A stretch of DNA of 64,000 nucleotides from Symbiodinium natans. Its lineage: Eukaryota; Sar; Dinophyceae; Suessiales; Symbiodiniaceae. This document shows, piece by piece, positions 41,801 through 51,600 of this stretch. Below the pieces are notes generated by a model. That model was not told the DNA's origin, ran no database searches, and saw only the letters and a list, made by a program, of their open reading frames with translations. Position numbers and translations under genes: made by a program. Location: NCBI GenBank assembly GCA_905221605.1, contig CAJNDS010002094.1:482501-546500 (forward strand), written 5' to 3'. Within the stretch, counting starts at the first letter, position 1; each line of letters opens with the position of its first letter.

Positions 41801-42970
41801 CGAGCTGAACCCTGAACCCTGAACCCTAAACCCTGAACCCTAAACCCTAAAACCCTGAACCCTGAACCCTAAACTCTAAACCTTAAACCTGAAACCTTGA
41901 ACCCTAACCCTAAATCCTAAACCCTAAACCCTAAACCCTAAACCCTAAACCCTAAACCCTAAACCCTAAACCCGAAAGTAAGCCTTCCCAGACTATCCGA
42001 CGGTCTTCCTCCTGGAGCGCTTTCGATACCAGAGCCTGAACCAGGCCCTTTTTGGGGTTTTGGGGTTTAGGGTTTAGGGTTTTGTGCCCATCCCATCAAT
42101 CTATCCCTTCTGAATGTCCTTGTACGCTTATGGTGATATGGTTGGTACTCAGGCGTGTGGAAGGTCGGGGGGGTTTCAGATGTTAGGGGTTTTGGGGTTT
42201 AAAGTTTTGGGCTTTGGGAGTTGGGTTTTGGGGGTGTTGGGGCTCAAGAGAACAGGTTTTGGTGTTCGATGTTGTAGTGGTAGACTTGTAAGATGCTGAG
42301 AGCTGCGTCTACGTGCTTCAATCAGGGCTTCAACAGTCGGTCTAGGACTTCGCGAGGGCTTTTTGGGCTGTTGCAGGTTGACACGGCGGTTCGGCTACGG
42401 TCGCTGATTATGTTGCATTTGTTTTCTGCTTTCTCGGGCCCGCAAACCAGGCTCCGCACATCTTTCAGTTGGCTCTGCACCCTTGTCCGGATCACCCAGC
42501 ATCGAGGATGTCAATCTGTATGGGCTTTTTGTGCAAGACTCACTGTTTCAACGCCCTTTCTTTGGGGGCTTACGAAAGTAAGGGACCCCGAACACAGACC
42601 CCCAAGTAGTGGGATGCCCTGATAATACGGACCCCAATAAGGTATCCCGACTATCGTAAACCCCCCAAATCCGCAGTAGAAACTGCATTGCCTTCTGCCG
42701 TCTCGCAGCTCCTGAACGACATGCTCCCTTCATGTCATAGTCAAAGCCTTCTTCTCCATGTCAAACAAAGGGTGTAGGGGTTTGGGTGTAGGGTTTAGGG
42801 TTTAGGGTTTAGGGTTTAGGGTAACAGTTCAGGGAGGCCGCAGCACCCAGAGTGATTCCCCATAGGTTCGGCGCGTGGATTCCGTAGACGAGGTGTCTCG
42901 CTCCGGGATACGGTGCTTGCGCATCATAAGCGGAGTACTTGCGATCGCCGGAGAATGCTCGCGCGGCTGA
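37736..42970 (+). CDS. 3' part of a multi-exon gene of unknown function
   Basis: Six proposed exons, all phase-consistent: 37736-37818, 38291-38388, 41212-41253, 41992-42056, 42709-42771 and 42866-42970 (stop TGA). Reads: PEVSVEFYAAVKTLGVSPNQ; NGVVPAMALLNEMKALGGCV with ELIGGVTRG; GSGFWPA; DYPTVFLLERFRYQSLNQAL; LLNDMLPSCHSQSLLLHVKQ; VRRVDSVDEVSRSGIRCLRI with ISGVLAIAGECSRG. Donors include G|GTTTCGGGTTTAGGG and G|GTTTTGGGG; acceptors are CACAG, GCCAG, CCCAG, CGCAG and ATAG. The 38389-41211 intron contains the element at 38553. No family recognised; the 5' part is missing from my model. Confidence 0.5.
38433..38546 (-). repeat. CCCCTAAA / CCCCTAGA octamer array
   Basis: Left flank of the element at 38553. 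Confidence 0.93.
38650..38815. repeat. GGGA/GGAA/AAGC purine tract
   Basis: Polypurine microsatellite; the Leu/Phe/Ser frames on - come from it. Confidence 0.9.
39062..39372. repeat. three tandem copies of an about 120-bp unit
   Basis: Each copy begins CCGGGCAAGCTT, continues with CATGAAT...CCAATGATGCGA and CATTGTGTTTGCAAATG, and ends in a G-run facing a C-run. Confidence 0.9.
39380..40030. repeat. ATACAATAAT-type minisatellite
   Basis: About 10-bp degenerate units (ATATACAATA, ATACAAAAAT). The Tyr/Ile/Cys-rich - frames are artefacts. Confidence 0.9.
40098..40385. repeat. 42-bp tandem repeat
   Basis: Five to six copies of a unit with CAGCCTCTGGAAACTCAGAA and ATGCTGCTATTTTCAGTATT. Confidence 0.9.
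40508..41190 (-). repeat. CCCCTAGA / CCCCTAAA / CCCCTCAA octamer array
   Basis: About 680 bp, the longest repeat block here. Blocks of one variant alternate with blocks of another, which points to local amplification. Confidence 0.96.
41267..41412 (+). repeat. TTTAGGG array
   Basis: About 20 units including TTTCGGG and TTTGGGG, just after the exon at 41212. Confidence 0.94.
41805..41978 (-). repeat. CCCTGAA then CCCTAAA array
   Basis: Just before the exon at 41992. Confidence 0.94.
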
Positions 42971-43210
42971 CTTTTTTTAGGGAGTGTTCTTCTGAAAATC
43001 CAAAGTTCACAAGCCCGAAACTCTAAACCCACACCCTGGGACCCGAATCCACAGCCGCCTTTCAACCCTCAACCCTACACCCTTAACCCTAAACTCCATG
43101 TAAACCCTAAACTCCATGTAAGCCAACACCCTTTCCCCCAAGCCCTAAGCCCTAAGCCCTAAACCCTAAAGCCTAAACCCTAGGTAGGGCTTTTGGGGTG
43201 TTGGGAGCAG

Positions 43211-43292
43211 GCCTTCTATGTCAACCCGCAGATCACGGTCTGCCGCGCGGTTGCGATGAAGCCTTTGCTTTGGCAGGTCTTCAGGGCACCAG
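43211..43292 (+). CDS. candidate exon
   Basis: Between TTGGGAGCAG| and |GTAGGACTTTGG, reading AFYVNPQITVCRAVAMKPLL then WQVFRAP. Very strong coding character; family unknown. It belongs to the gene following the stop at 42970. Confidence 0.55.
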
Positions 43293-43317
43293 GTAGGACT
43301 TTGGGCCGCGCTTCTAT

Positions 43318-43476
43318 AAAACCCTAAACCCTAAACCCTAAACCCTAAACCCTAAACCCTAAACCCTAAACCCTAAACCCTAAACCCTAAACCTTAAACC
43401 CTAAACCCTAAACCCTAAACCCTAAACCCTAAACCCTAAACCTTAAACCCTAAACCCTAAACCCTAAACCCTAAAT
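43318..43476 (-). repeat. CCCTAAA array
   Basis: About 22 copies with two CCTTAAA units. Confidence 0.95.
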
Positions 43477-44508
43477 ATCTTCCTTTCTTTGGGGGTCAAG
43501 AGGATCCATATTTTTGGAGCACCATTCAGAAGGCTTTTAAGGGCCATCCTTTGAGGGGGTGGGGTTGCAAGGTCCCAAAGGGTCGGGGGCGAATTGCTGT
43601 TGCTATTGTCATGATTCTTGGGTATCATCATGATTATCATGATGATCGGTTTTGTCATGCTTATCAGTTGGTGGTATATTTTCATCGTCATCAGAATATG
43701 TCTTTTGTGTGTGGGGGTGGGAGGGGGTGGGGCGGATTTGTAATTGTAGTTGAGAGTCCCCAAAACCTAAGCACTCAACAACAGACGCTGTTTTTGTATG
43801 TTAGGGGGGGGCTAGCCCCCGTCAACACCAGCTTCATTTCCTTCCTGCCGGCCACTGGGTTTAGGGTTTAGGGGTTTAGAGGTTTAGGGGTTTAGGGTTT
43901 AGGGCAGCGCACAATCCATCGCATTCAGTATGGAGGAAATATGGGACTTGGGGATCCAGAAACGGGAACGAAGGCTGGCCTTCTGGGCCGGGCGCCCGCA
44001 GAAGGCAAGATTTGAGGCAACCAAAGCAACCCTGTGCGTTTCGCGATGGTCCGTCTGAAAGAAGAAGTATAGGAGACTACGCCCTAGAAGACGCAGCTGG
44101 AAGCAGCTGAGCCGCTTTCGACGTGGGTGGGAAAATGATGAGCCCCAGCAAGGCCCCATATACTCGCTGGCTTCATGCATGCTACCCCTAAGACTTGTAA
44201 ACCGTTAACCTACGGCCATTTCCCTACACCTAAACCCTAAGGTGGGCCTCATGTCCCTACCTACACCTAAACCCCAAGGTGGGCATCCCACATTCTGGGA
44301 CAGGGACTGCAACCACTTCATGCGCCCGGCCCTGGGGTTAGGGCCTGGAGGCCCCGACTTCTTTGGAGGTTTAGGGCTTGGGGTAGAAATTCTACCCTAG
44401 AAAGCCCTACAATCGTAAACCCAAATGTTGGGAAACCCCAAGCATATGGCGTCGTATTGCTTGGCCACCCTCAGAAAGGGCTTGAGAGTGAACCTGCGGA
44501 CGCAGCCC
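43477..44508. other. no firmly supported gene
   Basis: A frame at 43930-44058 from an ATG (MEEIWDLGIQKRERRLAFWA, stop) looks protein-like. A second + frame and a - frame over the same bases are open too, so it is left unassigned. Confidence 0.35.
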
Positions 44509-44605
44509 TAAACCCTAAACCCGAAACCCTAAACCCTAAACCCTAAACCCTAAACCCTAAACCCGAAACCCTAAACCCTAAACCCGAAACCCTAAACCCG
44601 AATCT
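44509..44605 (-). repeat. CCCTAAA / CCCGAAA array
   Basis: About 13 units; a second degenerate block is at 44710-44835. Confidence 0.9.
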
Positions 44606-44611
44606 TTCGAG

Positions 44612-44642
44612 GATTCGGGCCCAGAACCGCTTGCTCCGCCAG
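44612..44642 (+). CDS. candidate exon
   Basis: 31 nt between TTTCGAG| and |GTACTTCC; its phase fits after the exon at 43211. Confidence 0.3.
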
Positions 44643-45529
44643 GTACTTCCAAGAGGAGGAGACGTCGCCACGCCATTTTCGCTTTCGGGCCCCCTTTGCC
44701 TCCAAATCCGAAGCCCTAAGCCCAAAACCACCAAACCCTAAGCTTTAAACCCTAAACTTTAAACCCTAAGCCCTAAACCCTAAACCTTAAACCCTAAGCC
44801 CAAAACCCCAAACCCTAAGCTTTAAACCCGAAACCCAGTTCACAGGGTTTAGTGCAAACTCTAGACCCGCCTCCCGCTTCCAACCTTTTGGAGGGTAACG
44901 GCACAGTTTTTGGGGGTTTCCCTGAGGTTTGCCCGCGTCCATGGGGTCATCAAAACGAGAGACTCCAGAATAACCAGGGGGGCCACAGAACCTGCGAAAA
45001 ATATTCGAGTCGAAACTTTTGCCATCACCAGCCCTGGCCCTGCAAGGAGTCGAGAGCCTACACTCTAGACATCCCAACTACCCTTGCTGCCCTAAATGCC
45101 CTACGTGCCGTAGGTACCCTCAGTACCCTGAATACCCAAGATGTCCTAGATACCCGGCATGCCCTGACTACCCTAAAGCCCGAAGCCTTACTTCACCTCT
45201 TTGGTATCAGCCCTTTGGGCCAGGTGTTCAGGGCTCTGGGTTTAGGGGTCCTAGGGGCCCATGGTGCCACAAGATGCTGGTGGTGGAGCGTGCCCAGCCC
45301 TTCACTCAGCTTCTTGAGGCTCCAGCTCTAAACCCTAGGCCCTTGGGGTTTTATCCGAGGCCCTAGAACTCTATTCAACTTCCGTAAAGCCCTAAATGTC
45401 TAAGCCAGAAGCCCTAACTCCCGAAACCCCGAACCCCAACCTTCAAACCCTGAAGCCTGAATTCCATGCATGTCAACCCCTCAGCCGTGAACCCCGCAAT
45501 CCAAAGCCGAACCCGGCGTTTAAAGCCGG

Positions 45530-45690
45530 CCCTAAACCCTAAACAGACCTAAACCCCCAAACCCTATGCCCCAAACCCTAAACCCCAAACCCTAAACCCC
45601 AAACCCTAAACCCCAAACCCCAAACCCCAAACCCTAAACCCCAAACCCCAAACCCCAAACCCTAAACCCTAAACCCTCAACCCCAAACCC
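45530..45690 (-). repeat. CCCTAAA / CCCCAAA array
   Basis: Precedes the exon at 45717. Confidence 0.92.
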
Positions 45691-45716
45691 CGAGAGAACC
45701 CCGGAGCCCAACCAAG

Positions 45717-46083
45717 GCAGCGACGCGTCGCCGAGGCGATCCAGGCGGCGGGGAAGCGCCGAGGTTGGGAGGAGGCCGCTCCCTTCATGGCTATCTTTTA
45801 AAGGAAACAGGTGGTTTAGGGTTTAGGGTTTAGGGTTTAGGGCTTAGGGCTTAGGGCTTAGGGTTTAGGGTTTAGGGGTTAGGGTTTAGTATTCAAGGTT
45901 GAGGTTTAGGGTGTAAGGTTTAGGGTTCAAGGTTTAGGGTTTAGGGTTGGGGTTTTGGGGTTCAAGGTTTAGGGTTTACGGTTTAGGGTTCAAAGTTGAG
46001 GGTTTAGGCTTAGGGTTTAGGGCTTAGGCTTCTTTACGGCGTTTGAGAAGGGCAGGAACGGCCTCAGGAGGTTCACGGGCTGA
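45717..46083 (+). CDS. last two exons of a gene of unknown function
   Basis: Exon 45717-45810 (after ACCAAG|, before ACAG|GTGGTTTAGGG) ends in SLHGYLLKET. Exon 46028-46083 (after GGCTTAG|) continues in phase with FFTAFEKGRNGLRRFTG and a TGA stop. The 217-nt intron consists almost entirely of TTTAGGG variants and is a compact example of a telomere-repeat intron. Other frames of the first exon are open too, so the model rests on the phase match. Confidence 0.5.
45812..46027 (+). repeat. TTTAGGG-variant array filling an intron
   Basis: About 28 units including TTCAAGG, CTTAGGG and TTTACGG. Confidence 0.93.
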
Positions 46084-46114
46084 GGGGGATTTAGGGGGTT
46101 TTGGTTTAGGGGGT

Positions 46115-46232
46115 TTAGAAACCCTAAACCCTAAACCCTAAACCCTAAACCCTGAACCCTGAACCCTGAACCCTGAACCCTAAACCCTACACCCTACACC
46201 CTAAAACCTAAACCCTAAACCCTAAATCTTAG
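46115..46232 (-). repeat. CCCTAAA / CCCTGAA array
   Basis: Lies between the stop at 46083 and the exon at 46241. Confidence 0.93.
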
Positions 46233-46240
46233 ACCTCCAG

Positions 46241-46326
46241 GGTTGCTTGGGCTCTGCCACCGGAGGCCCTCAACCACTTGCGAGAGGCCGAGAAGAGAAA
46301 AGTGCCTTTGTGGCCTGGCTGCAGGG
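46241..46326 (+). CDS. candidate exon
   Basis: After AGACCTCCAG|, reading VAWALPPEALNHLREAEKRK then VPLWPGC, with a GC donor. Family unknown. Confidence 0.45.
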
Positions 46327-47422
46327 GCTTTGGGGGGTTCGGAGAGGGATCATGGGGGGTGTGGGGGTGTTACTTCGGGGTTGCTTAGGGGTTTTCGGGG
46401 ATCATAGGGGGTTGGGGTGGTGAGGCTTCGAGATTTTCGGGCTTGGCCCAGTCTCACAAGCCTTGAAAACCCCTCTCGCCCTAAAACCCCAAAGGCACCT
46501 AGAAACTCCTGAAAGCTCTAAACGCCCTACAAAAGCCCTAAACCCCTAAAAGTCCTAAAAGCCTCAAAAACCCTAAAACCAGTTTTTGCTCGTTTCTCTG
46601 GTTTTTGAGTGGAAGGGAGTCTCACACCCCCCGGTGCCAATGGCAGGAACACGGTCATCTGCAATGCCGCCGTCAGCCGGGTGCCCAGGAAGCCGCTCCA
46701 AAGCCCTAAAAAGGCCGAAAGCGAAACCCTAAACTCCGATGTCACCAAACCCTCTGCTGCTTCCGTTTCTTCGGTGTTGAAGGTCTCGAAAGGGTTGACA
46801 GGGGCCTTTACAGGATTGAAAGAGGTTCAGAGGGTTTTAAAGGGATGACGTGGGGGACCAAGACCAGTCCCTGGCTGAACCCTTCAGCCCTCTCCCACCC
46901 AAGCCCAAAAAGCTGGCCCCTCCTGAGACCCATCCTGAGCCCCTTCTGCAACCAAACCCTCAACCCCAAACCCTCAACAACCTTGCGACCCTAAACCCCA
47001 AACCCTAAACCCTAAACCCTAGACCCTAGACCCTAAGCCCCAAATCCTAAACCCTAAACCCCAAGCCCTAATCCCCAACTCTCTATCCCCGCCCCCTGCT
47101 CGCTCCGGAACACATAAGGCGCTTGCGCCCGCGCCGACCGATGGCCGGAGGCAGTGGAAAGGGTGTCGGGCACGATCTGAAAGGTTCAGGGTTTTCAGGG
47201 CATGGCTCCGGGTTGAGGGCTTAGGCAAAAGGGTTGCAGGGTTCAGGCCACACAAAGCACCACTGCATCAAAGCCTCAGTCCTCTCCGTTCCTACATAGA
47301 GGCCACAGATCTCGGTCCATTTTACAGGCTAGTTCCTTGGCCGGTTTAGAGTTTAGGGTTTAGGGCTAGAACCTCCTGACCTTCACCCACCTCATTGGGT
47401 GAAACCCCCCAAAACCCTTCAG

Positions 47423-47503
47423 ACAAAGCAGGCGCTGTCCGTCATGGCTGCCATGGTCGACCGGACTCTCAGGCTCGGGCCTCAGCTTGGGGGCGCCTCC
47501 TGA
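47423..47503 (+). CDS. candidate terminal exon
   Basis: 27 codons after ACCCTTCAG|, reading TKQALSVMAAMVDRTLRLGP then QLGGAS and TGA. Confidence 0.45.
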   Translation, partial: TKQALSVMAAMVDRTLRLGPQLGGAS

Positions 47504-47547
47504 ACCCCAAGCCGGAGCTCCGACCGCATAAGCACCATTCCCCTGTA

Positions 47548-47622
47548 GGGTTTCGGGTTTAGGGTTTAGGGTTTAGGGTTTAGGATTTAGGGTTTAGGGT
47601 TTAGGGTTTAGGGTTTAGGAAC
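47548..47622 (+). repeat. TTTAGGG array
   Basis: About ten heptamers. Confidence 0.93.
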
Positions 47623-47640
47623 CCCGAAGAAGCCCCAAGC

Positions 47641-47749
47641 CCCGAAACCCTGAACCGACCGACCTCCACGAAGCCCGTGAATGCGTTGAGCTTGTAGCTT
47701 GGGCCATGCGCAACCTTCTGGGGTCTTATGCTGCCCCAACAAGATTCTA
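47641..47749 (+). CDS. candidate exon
   Basis: Reads TDLHEARECVELVAWAMRNL then LGSYAAPTRF and a stop; the acceptor is one of two AGs near 47629-47640. Strong helical character, family unknown. Confidence 0.45.
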
Positions 47750-47855
47750 GGTTCAGAGCTACAGGGTTTAGGTCTATCTGCCCCTTACCCAAAATAAGGC
47801 CAAGGAAACAACCCTTAGATGAGCCTTGTTGGGGCCCTAGTTTGGGGCAGCGGGG

Positions 47856-47884
47856 CGGGGGGGGGGGGGGGGGGGGGGGGGGGG
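47856..47884. repeat. poly-G tract
   Basis: About 27 G in a row after GGGGC. The sequence 47885-48090 beyond it is open on both strands (for example AEQAANKFGLLGKETHGAR on -). Confidence 0.95.
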
Positions 47885-48369
47885 TAGTTTTCTCTAGGTG
47901 AGTAGGGAAAACTAAACCCCAAATCCAAAACCCTAAACCCCGAGCACCATGAGTCTCTTTTCCTAAGAGCCCAAACTTGTTGGCCGCTTGTTCCGCTGCC
48001 CGGCGCGGCGCCATTCCTCTCAGACAAGCAGCCCCTCCCTGGCATTTCCCGCAGTCGAAGATGGTGCCTCGTTTGCAATAGCAACCCTGGGCCTTAAACC
48101 TGAAACCCCAAGCCCTGAGCCCTAAGAACCCTCAGAAACCCTAAGCCCCAAAAGCCAAAAGCATCAAATCTGCTTCAGGTCTGCCCTTGAAACCCGTTCA
48201 GGGTTTAGGATTTAGGGTGTGGGTAGGGTCTAGGGCTAGGCCCCCAGCCCTCAAACCTACGAACCCCCCCCCCCCCCCCTGTGAGTGTTTTTTTTTGTGG
48301 TGTGAGGAGCTTTTGCCACAGCAGGGTGTCTCGGGCCATGGTGTCCGTCATGCAAGATCTCAACCCGCA

Positions 48370-48485
48370 ACTCTAAACCCTAAACCCTGAACCCTGAACC
48401 CTGAACCCTGAACCCTAAACCCTAAACCCTAAGCCCTAACCCCTAAACCCTAAACCCTAAACCCTAAACCCTAAACCCCACACCC
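48370..48485 (-). repeat. CCCTAAA / CCCTGAA array
   Basis: Precedes the candidate exon at 48496-48539 (PLLGSGIPDAWLRE, |GTCTGAAGG). Confidence 0.92.
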
Positions 48486-48656
48486 TGCGCCCGGAAGCCG
48501 CTGCTCGGAAGCGGCATCCCTGATGCGTGGCTTCGGGAGGTCTGAAGGTTTCCAGAAGTTCCGTGTCTAGTCCGGCTCTGCGCCTAAAATCTGAACCCAG
48601 AAAACCCCAAGCCACACCCAGAACGTCCACAAGCCCTGAGCAACAAAGGCGAAATC

Positions 48657-51600
48657 ATGGTAGCGTTACCAGCGTGGTTTTTTCGGATGATTCCTGAGTA
48701 ATGGTGCTTTTTGAACTTCTGGGACAAACCCCCCACGCCTGCAACCTAAACCTTTAACCCTAAACCCTGAACCCGAATCCCCCAACCCAAGAATCCCTCG
48801 ACCCCGCACCCCAAACCCCAAACCCTAAACCCTAGACTCAGACCTCAGGCGGGCCTTGGGATTCCCGTCAAGCTGCTGCACGAGGGCATCGGCCACACGG
48901 TGACATGTGCCTGGGCGCGCAAGTAAAGTGGCGCAAAGGCGACTTAGCCCTACCAACCCGAAGTCGCCCTGAGCCCTCGGAACCCTAAACCCCCTGAATC
49001 CTAAACCCACCAACGCGCTATTTTTCGTTGCACCCTAAAGCCTACACCCGAAGCTTGAATCTATTCTATCGTCCCAGGTGTCAGGCTCAAACTTCGACTG
49101 GGGGATCTTTGCTTCCAGGAGTAAGCCTTGGACAAACCACGGTGCTCCAGCAAGAGTTCAGACACATCTCCTGAACCCTCTGGCCCTCTGGCCCCCCGGT
49201 GGGTTAAGGTTTAGGGGCTTAGTGTGGAGGGTGTAGGGGTCTAGGGTTTAGGCCTGACCCCAAACTACCAAGAAGCCCAGGCGCCCTGAATAATGAAGCC
49301 CGTGGCCCGTAACAGCCCCTAACGGGCCCTAACCTGAAATCGAGGTGAGCTGAAGACAGGCGAGATGTATCGCGGGCACTTGATGAACTGCGAGGACACG
49401 ACAGCCAACCTCCTGTGCCTCAACATTGTCTTCTGGCCTGCAGAGTCTGTCTCCAATCCTTGCTGAAGCCCTAAGCCCTTAACTACCCTACCCCCTAAAC
49501 CCTAAACCCTAAACCCTAAACCCTAAACCCTAAACCCTAAACCCTAAACCCTAAACCCTAAACCCTAAACCCTAAACCCTAAACCCTAAACCCTAAACCC
49601 TAAACCCTAAACCCTAAACCCTAAACCCTAAACCCCAAACCCTAAACCCTAAACCCTAAACCCTAAACCCTAGACCCTAGACCCTAAACCCTAAACCCTA
49701 AACCCTAAACTAAATCCTTCGCCCGAAGCCCGCAGGACAACATGAACGCGATGTTGGAAGGTGTGACCGTGACCGGCAGGGATGGCAAGGTGACCAACCT
49801 TGAGCAGGCAGGGTCGGTTCCCCAAAAGGGAGGTTTCAGGTTGAGGGCTTTGGGAGGTGTAGAGTTTTGGGTTTAGTTTATTCATATTGTTGTTTGTGGC
49901 TTATTATTAGCTTATATATATATACATATATATATATTTATTTATTTATCATTTTTTTTTGTTTGGGGGGGGTTAGGGCCCAAAAACCACCTCCACCTCA
50001 ATGGCCGAATCCGAAGCTGCCCCAGCCTAAGGTACCAGTCCCCCCAACCCAAATCCCTAAGTTCCCTATGTTTCTAGGTTCTGGAAGGGAAGCTAAACCC
50101 TAAACCCTAAACCCAAAACCCAAAACCCTAAAACCCTGACCCCCCCCCCCTCCGCATCCGAAATCCTGAATCCCCGAACCCCTTGCAGGTCTACCTCCGA
50201 GGCTCCCAGATCCGCTATTTCATCCTTCCCGACATGCGCCCTGGGCTGGCAAAAGTGTGTTCTTTCGGGCTTGGGGGGGTTCAGGGTTTAGTTAGGTTTT
50301 AGGTTTTCGGCTGTTGGGAAAATGCCTTCTTCTACTCACTGCGATTCTTCATACGGCGGTTAGTGTGGCAGCGTCGCTGTTCTGAAGAGAGGCGTTGTGA
50401 CGGTGATCATTATGGTTATGATGCCTATGGTGGTTAAACTTACGAAGAAGACGGCTCGATGTGTACACATGATACATACATTGCGCACATGTGCACGGGG
50501 TTTAGGGCTCTACGGGTTTGGGGGGGTGGGGTTTGGATACTCGGCTCCCAACTCAGAGCTGCTCACAATGTGCCTTGAGCTCCAGACGGCTTGCGCGCAT
50601 GTTTTCTTTAAGAATTTCAGACCTCGACCTGCAGTTTGAAGGGGGTTCCATCATATTTGAAGGTATAAAAAGGGATCTTCCCCTCTTTTTGGGAACATGC
50701 CCAAGATGAGGACAACCTTCCACGGCTTGAGCCGAGCTGCAGCATACCCCGAAGCCTGAAACTGGGAACTCGGAGATGCCCAATATAGGGAAGAACTACG
50801 AGTGGTATTCCCTTTTTAGGGTGTAGGGCTTAGGGTTTAGGGTTTAGGGTGTTTTAGACTGTAGTCACCCCCCAAGACCCTATTCTAACTACTAAGGCCC
50901 CGATATTAAGTCATCATTGCACACCCCGGAGGGGTTTGGGTGTCGTGGGTCGTGTCAGCTGCGTACATTTGGCCGGTGTTCAACATCTTCCCTTCCCGGT
51001 AAGTGGCGTTGCCCGAAACCTTAAACCCGGAATTCTACACCCGAAACCCGAAACCCTAAACCCGATGTGCAGTATGTAGCTCCGGAACAAATGGCTTTGA
51101 GCTCTGGTCCCTCAACCGTGAAAAAAAAGACGACCGTAGTGCCCATTGCCACGACTAGCTCGCAGGCTCCGGCACGCGCCGATGTTCAAGAAGAAGGCTG
51201 GTGGGGGCAAAGCTTCCCAAAAGCCACCAGAACCCCAAACCCCAAAAGCCTCCTGAAATTAAAACCCAAAAATAGCAACCCTGAAAGCCTCCCCCAGCGC
51301 TTGAAGCCCCAACCCCTAAATGCCCCAAACGCCCAAAGAGCCCCCAAAGCCCCAAAAAGCCCGTACGGGCTCTAAGCCCTAAACGCTCCAAACCCTAAAC
51401 CCTAGATGCTCTTATGAACGGCCTATACCCTTAACGCTCTAAACGCTCTCAACCCTAAACCCTGAACCCTGAACCCTGAACCCGGAACCCTGAACCCTAA
51501 ACCCTGAACCCTAAACCCTAAACCCTAAACCCTACCTACATCGAACCCCCTTGCCCCTGGGAGGGCCGCGGCGCTGGGCGCGGCGTATATGGGCCGGGAG

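Noticed and set aside
47601-48084. Overlapping - strand frames of 137 and 89 codons
   Set aside because: They run through a poly-G tract and repeat words; the + exon at 47641 and possible + exons near 48050 compete. Left undecided except for the + exon.
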